A stretch of 5,331 nt of DNA. Source: RGIG8767 sp964386235 (GTDB lineage: Bacteria > Bacillota > Clostridia > Lachnospirales > Lachnospiraceae). The position numbers and the translations under genes were made by a program. Positions 1 through 4,369 of this stretch are shown one piece after another. How positions within the stretch are numbered: position 1 is the stretch's first letter; every line of letters starts with the position of its first letter. The DNA lies in contig CAYLSH010000110.1 in NCBI GenBank assembly GCA_964386235.1, positions 1-5,331 of the forward strand, in the 5' to 3' direction. The notes below the pieces were generated by a model. It was not told the DNA's origin, searched no databases, and saw only the letters and a list, made by a program, of their open reading frames with translations.

Positions 1-71
1 GGTGACAGGATTCGAACCTGCGACCCCCTGGTCCCAAACCAGGTGCTCTAGCCAAACTGAGCCACACCCCG
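1..71 (-). tRNA. tRNA-Pro (anticodon UGG), 3' end cut by window edge
   Basis: Reading the minus strand from 71, a cloverleaf folds: 5' acceptor strand CGGGGTG, a D-arm containing GGCTCAGTTTGGCTAGAGC, anticodon stem CCTGG/CCAGG around loop TTTGGGA, a 5-nt variable loop, and T-arm GCAGG-TTCGAAT-CCTGT. The anticodon TGG (complement of 34-36) decodes CCA and so gives proline. Only CACC of the 3' acceptor strand lies inside the window; the last three acceptor bases, the discriminator and any encoded CCA are outside. It has its own consensus promoter just upstream. Confidence 0.96.
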
Positions 72-105
72 TTTTTCGTCTCCCTAAAATCGTGACGCAA
101 GTAGT

Positions 106-134
106 ATTATATTCTAGGGCTTTATTAATGTCAA
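106..134 (-). promoter_or_regulatory. Consensus sigma-A promoter of tRNA-Pro
   Basis: On the minus strand a perfect -35 TTGACA (129-134) is followed by a 17-bp spacer and a perfect -10 TATAAT (106-111). The predicted start near 99-100 leaves a leader of about 28 nt before the mature tRNA 5' end at 71. A full 6/6 + 6/6 match with optimal spacing is what a strongly expressed stable-RNA gene needs. The 96-bp gap between the yfcE-like stop and the tRNA holds only this promoter and AT-rich sequence. Confidence 0.9.
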
Positions 135-167
135 CACTTTTTTTATTTTTCAAATAAAAATTGTCTT

Positions 168-650
168 TTACAGATAATGAATGCCAAAATGTGCCTCTCC
201 CTTATCATCCAGTTCCATGATAATGTAGGAAGGTCTGCGTCCTTCCTGTCTTGGATAGGTTAAACTTCCCGGATTTATGGCTATCACTTCTTTTTCATAC
301 TCCACAACCGGTTTATGGGAATGTCCGTACATCACAATGTCCACTCCTCTTGCGGCCGCTTCCTTTTTGATGGTCTGATTGTCCATGGATACATAGTAAT
401 TATGTCCATGTGTCAGCCAGACTTTGTATCCGCCGATCATAAATTCCTTTTCCCGTGGCAGATCCGAGAAAAAATCATTATTTCCCATTACCATCTCAAC
501 CGGACACCCCGCCGCTTCACAGATGGTCAGCTCACTGCCTTCTATGTCCCCGCAATGGACCACTCTGTCAAAGGGTCCGCATTCTTTTACAATTTCAAGA
601 TAATTCTCATTTCTTCTGTGAGTATCGCTGACAATCAGTATTCGTTCCAT
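168..650 (-). CDS. yfcE: YfcE/MJ0936-family metallophosphoesterase
   Basis: A 160-residue calcineurin-like phosphoesterase of the small cytosolic YfcE/YsnB type. The metal-binding blocks are in the expected order: D9-x-H11 (SDTH), G34-D35, GNND at 56-59 (N58), THGH at 80-83 and GHSHKP at 109-114, followed by INPGS (125-129), a usual family signature. Characterised relatives are Mn-dependent phosphodiesterases acting on model substrates; the true substrate is unknown. The length is normal. The ATG at 650 shares one base with the rdgB stop (TGATG), implying translational coupling. A TTG immediately upstream (653) is in frame and sits 9 nt from an AGGAAGG ribosome site (12 nt from the ATG), so the protein may be one residue longer. 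It is the last protein gene of the operon, and its pairing with rdgB matches ysnA-ysnB of B. subtilis. No U-tract terminator follows it, only an AT-only inverted repeat. Confidence 0.93.
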   Translation of the reverse strand: MERILIVSDTHRRNENYLEIVKECGPFDRVVHCGDIEGSELTICEAAGCPVEMVMGNNDFFSDLPREKEFMIGGYKVWLTHGHNYYVSMDNQTIKKEAAARGVDIVMYGHSHKPVVEYEKEVIAINPGSLTYPRQEGRRPSYIIMELDDKGEAHFGIHYL

Positions 651-1288
651 CAATCCAGCAAACCTTCCTGTAAGAGTTTTTCTTTCATGGCACTCAATGC
701 TTTTCCCCTGTGGCTGATCTTATTTTTTTGTTCCATGCTAAGCTGGGCTGTTGTGCAGCCAAACTCCGGCACAAAAAAGATCGGATCGTAGCCAAAACCG
801 TTTTCCCCTTTTTCTTCATATCCGATATAGCCCTCTATCGTGGCACGTGTATCCAGCACTCTGCCATCGGGAAGATACGCCGCAATCGCACAAACAAAAC
901 GTGCCGTACGATTTTCCTGTAAAACACCTTCCAGACGGCTTATCAGGTTGGTGTTTTTTTCATGGTAGGGAGTATCCTCTCCCATATAACGCGCCGAATA
1001 AACTCCGGGTTCTTTATTGAGGGCATCGATCTCCAGTCCGGAATCATCCGCCAGCACAATGTCCTCATATTTTTCTCCGGTTTTCTCCGTCATTTCCTTC
1101 CATTTCTTTGCAATTTCTCCAGCCTTTATACGGGCATTCTGTGCAAAAGTGGTGCCATTTTCATCCACGTCACACTTTATCCCCGCTTCCTTCATAGAAA
1201 GGATCTGCACCGGAAATCCCGCCATAATCTGGCGGATCTCTTTCATCTTTTCTTCATTTCCCGTAGCAAAAATAATACGTCTGCTCAT
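650..1288 (-). CDS. rdgB: XTP/dITP diphosphatase (RdgB/HAM1 family)
   Basis: A 212-residue cytosolic house-cleaning enzyme that hydrolyses non-canonical purine triphosphates (ITP, dITP, XTP) to the monophosphate and pyrophosphate, keeping deaminated bases out of DNA and RNA. Visible motifs: N-terminal FATGNEEKMKE (7-17), AQNARIKA (49-56), the catalytic/metal block ADDSGLEIDAL (80-90), PGVYSARY (94-101), GENGFGYDPIFF (161-172) and SHRGKAL (192-198). It is slightly longer than the ~197 residues of E. coli RdgB because of a charged insert (about 61-76) before ADDSG. The start was set at the ATG at 1288: GGAG sits 6 nt before it and the family N terminus begins here. The open frame continues upstream to 1432, but that part overlaps the amidase gene and does not resemble the family. 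An alternative ATG at 1300 has a poorly spaced ribosome site. The gene lies 20 nt after the amidase-like gene. Confidence 0.96.
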   Translation of the reverse strand: MSRRIIFATGNEEKMKEIRQIMAGFPVQILSMKEAGIKCDVDENGTTFAQNARIKAGEIAKKWKEMTEKTGEKYEDIVLADDSGLEIDALNKEPGVYSARYMGEDTPYHEKNTNLISRLEGVLQENRTARFVCAIAAYLPDGRVLDTRATIEGYIGYEEKGENGFGYDPIFFVPEFGCTTAQLSMEQKNKISHRGKALSAMKEKLLQEGLLD

Positions 1289-1308
1289 ATTAATCTCCAT
1301 TTCCTTTC

Positions 1309-2067
1309 TTATTCTGCTTCCGGCAGGCCTCTTACCTCCATTATACCATTCAGAATACCGGCTGCCAGCCGTTCTCTGTAATTGTCCCGGCTCAACAGTT
1401 CTCCCTCCGTTTTTCCCGACATATTGCCGCATACGATACGAACTGCCGGCATCGTGAGATTTTTAAGAAGTCCCGATTCTTCCAAGCCGGTCAGATCCGT
1501 AATTCCCACAGCATAACCTTCTATCGATGACACCACATTTTTTTCCATCCTGTCGGCAAATGTCAAATTGGATAACTTCCTATTATAATAGGAAGTATCA
1601 TAACAAACAAAAGTGCCCGCATCCCTTGCAGAGGTTTTATCCAGATGCACATCCAAAAACAAATCCGGTTCCATCCGGTTAATAAAATCAAGGCGCATCG
1701 TCTCAGTAAGCGCAACATCCGTAGTTCTTGTTAAAAAAATGCCAATAGAGGAATCCGTATTTATTTCCATTACCTTTTTACAGATTGCCAGTGTAATGTC
1801 CTTTTCTGAGCCGAATGCATTATTATTGCCCGTATCCGATCCTCCATGTGCCGGATTCAGCACCACAACATAATCATATTTGGGACCTTCTTTTATGGCA
1901 TATTCCAGATTTTCTTCCCATGCCGCCTGTGATTTCTGTTTCTCCAGTTCTAACAGTTCATCCGTGGTTTTATTTTTTTCGCGATATAAAAAATAACTGC
2001 CGGCCGCAATCAAAGCAAGGAGAAGAAGAATCAGCAATCCCAAGATAATATTTTTAATTATTTTCAT
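1309..2067 (-). CDS. Membrane-anchored N-acetylmuramoyl-L-alanine amidase-like protein (Amidase_3 fold)
   Basis: 252 residues. A short basic N terminus (MKIIKN), one hydrophobic segment (about 7-28) and a charged linker (30-62) precede an Amidase_3-like domain, so it is probably anchored with its domain outside the membrane. Amidase_3 enzymes cut the bond between MurNAc and L-Ala of the peptidoglycan stem using one zinc. Ligand positions visible are H74 in NPAHGGSDTG (71-80), E88 in SEKDITLAI, and H141 in DLFLDVHLD, where the family usually has SIHAN. The segment that normally reads PAVLVE-x-GF reads PAVRIVCG (207-214), so the catalytic glutamate seems replaced by V212; the following KTEGELL resembles the family's usual continuation. 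It may be a weak or inactive amidase. Start: the ATG at 2067 has GGGGA 5 nt upstream and lies 1 nt after the methyltransferase stop. An ATG at 2079 would add four residues but has no clear ribosome site. Confidence 0.8.
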   Translation of the reverse strand: MKIIKNIILGLLILLLLALIAAGSYFLYREKNKTTDELLELEKQKSQAAWEENLEYAIKEGPKYDYVVVLNPAHGGSDTGNNNAFGSEKDITLAICKKVMEINTDSSIGIFLTRTTDVALTETMRLDFINRMEPDLFLDVHLDKTSARDAGTFVCYDTSYYNRKLSNLTFADRMEKNVVSSIEGYAVGITDLTGLEESGLLKNLTMPAVRIVCGNMSGKTEGELLSRDNYRERLAAGILNGIMEVRGLPEAE

Positions 2068-2068
2068 A

Positions 2069-3220
2069 CTAATCCCCATTCTTTTTCGGTGGTTTCGGTC
2101 CCATATACTGGTAATAGTATGTTTTCATCATACCATTGTATATTTTTCTGTTTTTATCCGCTTTTCTTCCGATTGCCTTCTGTGCCTCTTCGTAGGAAGT
2201 AATCAGATACATGGACCAGCTGTCCAAAGCACGGTAACGTTCCCCAAGAATCCGATACAGGGCTCCCGCCTGTTCCTTATCCAGAATACGCTCCCCATAG
2301 GGCGGATTGGTGATGATAAAGCCGTACTTTTTCGCATGGCTTAACTGTGCCACATCCCGGACCTGAAAATGTATCAGATGATCCACTCCTGCCAGTGCGG
2401 CATTCTGTTTTGCAATTGCTACCATATCCTTATCAATATCGTATCCCTGAATGGAAGTTTCCACCTTTACATCCACCAGATCATGGGCTTCTTCCAGACA
2501 ATCCTTCCATTCCCGTGAAGGAATCAGGTGTTTCCAGTTCTGCGCAAGAAAAGAGCGGTTCATTCCCGGCGCCATATTGGCTGCCATCATCGCCGCTTCA
2601 ATCGGAATCGTACCGCTTCCGCAGAAGGGATCCACCAGAATGCGATCCTGTTTCCATGGAGTCAGCATAATCAGGGCTGCCGCCAGGTTTTCCGCAATCG
2701 GCGCCTTTGCGGTCAGTTTCCGGTATCCTCTCTTATGTAAGGATTCTCCCGTGGTATCCAGCCCCACGGTCACTTCATCTTTTAACAAAAATACGCGCAC
2801 CGGAAAGGACGCTCCCGTCTCTTCAAAAAAGGACACGGGATAGGTCATTTTCATACGTTCCACCATGGCTTTTTTCATAATGGACTGAATATCCGATGGT
2901 GAAAAAAGTTTGCTTTTTACACTGGCTGCCTTTGCCACCCAGAATTTTCCGTCCGCCGGTATGTACTCTTCCCATGGCAACGCCTTTGTATTTTCAAAAA
3001 GTTCATCAAAGGTGCACGCCATAAAGGAACCCACTTTAATCAGGATCCTTTCCGCCGTTCTGGAAAATACATTTACACGGCATATTGCCTCTTCGTCCCC
3101 GATAAAAGTTACCCTTCCGTCCTCTACTTTGCTGACATCATAACCTAAGTCTGTAATTTCTTTTTTTAACACCGCCTCTAACCCAAAATGGCAGGGCGCA
3201 ATTAATTCCATTTTTCTCAT
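2069..3220 (-). CDS. THUMP-domain class I SAM-dependent RNA methyltransferase (RlmL-N/YpsC type)
   Basis: 383 residues. The family methylates guanine N2 in 23S rRNA; E. coli RlmL makes m2G2445 with its N-terminal half, and standalone versions such as B. subtilis YpsC are usual in Firmicutes. An N-terminal ferredoxin-like part (LIAPCHFGLEAVLKKEI, 6-22) leads into a THUMP region (about 45-155). Next come the linker motif LHKRGYR (161-167) and a Rossmann methyltransferase domain: SAM-binding motif I VDPFCGSGTIPIEAA (196-210), acidic motif GYDID (259-263), and the base-binding catalytic NPPYGER (305-311). Length and motifs are complete, so it should be active. The ATG at 3220 is used; a second ATG at 3211 is possible. 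Neither has a convincing Shine-Dalgarno site, which fits the promoter lying directly against the start. It is the first gene of the four-gene operon. Confidence 0.93.
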   Translation of the reverse strand: MRKMELIAPCHFGLEAVLKKEITDLGYDVSKVEDGRVTFIGDEEAICRVNVFSRTAERILIKVGSFMACTFDELFENTKALPWEEYIPADGKFWVAKAASVKSKLFSPSDIQSIMKKAMVERMKMTYPVSFFEETGASFPVRVFLLKDEVTVGLDTTGESLHKRGYRKLTAKAPIAENLAAALIMLTPWKQDRILVDPFCGSGTIPIEAAMMAANMAPGMNRSFLAQNWKHLIPSREWKDCLEEAHDLVDVKVETSIQGYDIDKDMVAIAKQNAALAGVDHLIHFQVRDVAQLSHAKKYGFIITNPPYGERILDKEQAGALYRILGERYRALDSWSMYLITSYEEAQKAIGRKADKNRKIYNGMMKTYYYQYMGPKPPKKNGD

Positions 3221-3226
3221 ACCGCT

Positions 3227-3256
3227 ATCTTACGTTCTTCCACGGTATTTTGTCAA
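3227..3256 (-). promoter_or_regulatory. Putative sigma-A promoter abutting the methyltransferase ATG
   Basis: On the minus strand, -35 TTGACA (3251-3256, 6/6) is followed by an 18-bp spacer and -10 TAAGAT (3227-3232, 4/6). Counting from the -10 box places +1 at 3220, the A of the ATG, so the transcript would be leaderless (or have 9 nt if the 3211 ATG is used). The perfect -35 and the lack of a ribosome site support it; the moderate -10 is the weak point. Confidence 0.5.
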
Positions 3257-3290
3257 CCATCCTTATTTTTGTACCACTGTCCTATTACAT

Positions 3291-3317
3291 AGAAAAGAGT
3301 TTCGCTTGCGAAACTCT
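3291..3317 (-). terminator. Hairpin with short U-tract, likely second terminator
   Basis: A perfect 9-bp stem AGAGTTTCG / CGAAACTCT with a 4-nt loop (stem 3296-3304 and 3309-3317). On the minus strand it is followed by TTTCT, so it can act as an intrinsic terminator behind the stronger hairpin at 3358-3404, insulating the methyltransferase operon from readthrough. The U-tract is short, so termination may be partial. It may also be part of a repeat element with the next hairpin. Confidence 0.55.
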
Positions 3318-3331
3318 GGCGCCGCTTTTGC

Positions 3332-3346
3332 GTCGCTTTTAGCGAC
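3332..3346 (-). repeat. Small hairpin within palindrome cluster
   Basis: A perfect 5-bp inverted repeat GTCGC/GCGAC with a 5-nt loop. It sits between the two larger hairpins and near a GGCGCC palindrome (3318-3323). No U-tract follows, so it is not a terminator by itself. The close packing of several GC-rich hairpins suggests a composite palindromic unit. Confidence 0.45.
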
Positions 3347-3357
3347 ATTCTACCTAT

Positions 3358-3404
3358 GCAAAAGACGCAGAACCGGTTGTAGGGACCGGTTCTGCGTCTT
3401 TTGC
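3358..3404 (-). terminator. Strong intrinsic terminator (perfect 20-bp stem) of the Asn-rich gene
   Basis: Arms 3358-3377 and 3385-3404 are perfectly complementary over 20 bp with a 7-nt loop (TGTAGGG on the plus strand). The stem core is GC-rich and its ends carry AAAA/TTTT, so from either direction a U-run closes the hairpin and it could work on both strands. It begins 2 nt after the stop codon of the small gene at 3407-3568, which is good independent evidence that the gene is transcribed leftward and ends here. Confidence 0.85.
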
Positions 3405-3406
3405 AA

Positions 3407-3568
3407 CTACTGGCAGTTGTACTCGTTGTTGTTCGCATTCTTTGCGTTGTTTTTGTTATTTTTGTTGTTCTTGTTGTTCTTATTTTTGTTGTTTGTGTTG
3501 TTGCTGTAGCTGTTTGTGCAGTCCGTAGCATTGTTTGTATTCTTGTTTTCAGAATAATTTTTTTCCAT
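3407..3568 (-). CDS. Small Asn/Lys-rich protein, unknown family
   Basis: A 53-residue protein. Asn makes 24 residues and Lys 8; there is no Leu, Ile, Val, Phe, Met (after the first), Trp, Pro or Gly. Layout: MEKNYSENKNTNNATDC (1-17), a Thr/Ser/Asn stretch with Y21, then KNN repeats from K30 to N41, and a tail ending EYNCQ. Cysteines are at 17 and 52. It should be soluble, basic and disordered, with no signal or membrane segment. The ATG at 3568 has AGAGGG 7 nt upstream, and a perfect terminator starts 2 nt after the stop. Asn codons are 18 AAC and 6 AAT despite the AT-rich setting, which argues for a selected protein and not an A-rich slippage tract. A sigma-G-like promoter lies about 70 nt upstream, so a forespore role, by analogy with other small spore proteins, is a guess. 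The opposite strand gives only low-complexity Leu/Val/Phe frames. Confidence 0.82.
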   Translation of the reverse strand: MEKNYSENKNTNNATDCTNSYSNNTNNKNKNNKNNKNNKNNAKNANNNEYNCQ

Positions 3569-3591
3569 GATGATACCCTCTCTTTCTTTTG

Positions 3592-3625
3592 CCGGAATTA
3601 ACTATTAAATATTCCGGAAGTTAAC
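3592..3625 (-). promoter_or_regulatory. Leader repeats and hairpin upstream of the Asn-rich gene
   Basis: On the minus strand GTTAACTTCCGG (3614-3625) recurs as GTTAATTCCGG (3592-3602), with CCGG starts 22 bp apart, about two helical turns. The same bases form an inverted repeat, CCGGAAT (3592-3598) with ATTCCGG (3611-3617), 12-nt loop, which in RNA is a 7-bp hairpin ending about 23 nt before the start codon. It could be a protein-binding site, a leader hairpin affecting translation or stability, or chance in AT-rich sequence. Confidence 0.4.
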
Positions 3626-3637
3626 GGTTACACGAGA

Positions 3638-3667
3638 TAGTATCTACACAAAAAATGGCTTTATGCA
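3638..3667 (-). promoter_or_regulatory. Sigma-G/sigma-F-like promoter candidate for the Asn-rich gene
   Basis: On the minus strand TGCATA (3662-3667), a 17-bp spacer, then GATACTA (3638-3644). The known forespore sigma-G pattern is approximately TGNATA, 17-18 bp, CATACTA, so this matches except for the first -10 base. Predicted +1 is near 3631, giving a 63-nt leader. A vegetative alternative, TGTAAC-17-TTTAAT closer to the gene, has a poor -35. No strong terminator separates this site from the preceding DUF1700 gene, so readthrough may also contribute. Confidence 0.45.
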
Positions 3668-3679
3668 AAAATAAGGCAC

Positions 3680-4132
3680 TCAGTATTTTCCAAAAAATCT
3701 TTTTAAAATATGATACAAAATGAAGCCGATAAAAATAAACGGTGACAACCATCTGAGTACCGTAAGAAGAAGGGAAAGAACAACGGCTAAAACCACAACG
3801 GTCACAATCTTAACCAACCAGGAAGGAAGTGAAAACTCTCTTCCGTTGAAAGAAAACCTCGTTTTTGAAGCATCCCGATATTCGTCATGGTAACCCCGAT
3901 AAACATCCTGCGAGTATTCCTGACGTTCCTCCGTAGTGTGTGTGGCTTTGATGGATTTGGCAATCAGTCTCGGATCGCCCAGTTCCTCCATCACATCCCT
4001 TTCCGTTCTTCCCATCCGTATCTGCGTATCTATATAATTCTCATAATACATAATCGTATCATTTACAAAAGTATAATCATTCACAGCCGAAAGACTTTTT
4101 CGCAGTCCTTCTATAAACTCGTTCTTGTTCAT
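3680..4132 (-). CDS. HAAS/DUF1700-family membrane protein
   Basis: 150 residues. The N-terminal half (about 1-63) is a helical HAAS/DUF1700-type domain: MNKNEFIEGLRKSL, a YYENYID segment (29-35) and the family's typical ELGDPRLIAKSI (50-61). A charged linker (64-104) follows, then two hydrophobic helices (about 105-126 and 129-143) and a basic tail. HAAS proteins are thought to be membrane signalling or adaptor proteins, often beside PadR-type regulators; none is present here, and no biochemical function can be given. The ATG at 4132 has GAGGAG about 13 nt upstream, a long spacing. A TTG at 4153 would add seven residues but would place the start on the ribosome site itself. It lies 54 nt after the DUF6472-like gene, with a small hairpin between. 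Confidence 0.85.
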   Translation of the reverse strand: MNKNEFIEGLRKSLSAVNDYTFVNDTIMYYENYIDTQIRMGRTERDVMEELGDPRLIAKSIKATHTTEERQEYSQDVYRGYHDEYRDASKTRFSFNGREFSLPSWLVKIVTVVVLAVVLSLLLTVLRWLSPFIFIGFILYHILKRFFGKY

Positions 4133-4154
4133 ACCGTATATTTTTCTCCTCAAT

Positions 4155-4171
4155 TCACTGCTTTACAGTGA
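4155..4171 (-). other. Intercistronic stem-loop before the HAAS gene
   Basis: TCACTG/CAGTGA forms a perfect 6-bp stem with a 5-nt loop in the 54-nt gap between the DUF6472-like and HAAS genes. It ends a few bases before the GAGGAG ribosome site. With no U-tract it is not a terminator; it may set mRNA processing or the relative output of the two genes. Confidence 0.4.
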
Positions 4172-4186
4172 TTTTCATAAGTTTCT

Positions 4187-4357
4187 TTACATCTGGTGAC
4201 GCACTACCATATACTCATCATCTGACTGGTAATAAGGACATTCCTGATTGTTTCCGGTCAAAAAACGCATCATTTCATCTTCGTCCAGGTCAATCTCACA
4301 GACATAGTATTCATAATCTTCGTCATATGCATAATTTGCGCAGGTATCACAGATCAT
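4187..4357 (-). CDS. DUF6472-like four-cysteine mini-protein
   Basis: 56 residues, very acidic and Tyr-rich: MICDTCANYAYDEDYEYYVC at the start, then a DLDEDEM segment, RFLTG (31-35), ECPYYQ (39-44) and a tail DDEYMVVRHQM. Cys3 and Cys6 form CxxC, with Cys20 and Cys40 completing a possible four-cysteine zinc site. I recognise the pattern (CDxCxNYxYDEDYEYYxC, CPYYQ, DDEYxxVRxQM) as the DUF6472 family of short clostridial proteins, function unknown; this is from memory. AAAGGAGG lies about 6 nt before the ATG at 4357 and overlaps the lgt stop region, so high, lgt-coupled translation is expected. The gap after lgt is 12 nt. Confidence 0.9.
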   Translation of the reverse strand: MICDTCANYAYDEDYEYYVCEIDLDEDEMMRFLTGNNQECPYYQSDDEYMVVRHQM

Positions 4358-4369
4358 ATTCTGCCTCCT

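Noticed and set aside
143..163. AT-only inverted repeat after the yfcE-like gene as a terminator
   Set aside because: The stem has no GC core and is followed by A-rich and not U-rich RNA on the minus strand, so it should not terminate by the intrinsic mechanism.
1289..1432. 48-residue N-terminal extension of RdgB
   Set aside because: It overlaps the end of the amidase-like gene, does not resemble the family, and a GGAG site directly precedes the internal ATG at 1288.
315..1457. Several plus-strand frames opposite yfcE, rdgB and the amidase-like gene
   Set aside because: They are antisense shadows of well-supported minus-strand genes with no recognisable domains or initiation sites.
3253..3531. 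Open frame (minus) encoding a Thr/Lys-rich 92-residue peptide
   Set aside because: It is a shifted frame over the KNN-repeat gene and runs through the terminator hairpins; it has no ribosome site or family resemblance, and the 3407-3568 frame explains the sequence better.
3306..3601. Two plus-strand frames rich in Leu/Val/Phe, looking like membrane peptides
   Set aside because: They are the antisense of AAC/AAA repeats, which always yields GTT/TTT hydrophobic runs; no plus-strand ribosome site or promoter supports them.
3651..3680. Possible terminator of the HAAS gene (GCCTTA ... TAAAGCC then T-run)
   Set aside because: The two parts are not complementary over the GCC bases, so no stable stem forms; the T-run lies in the spacer of the sigma-G-like promoter.
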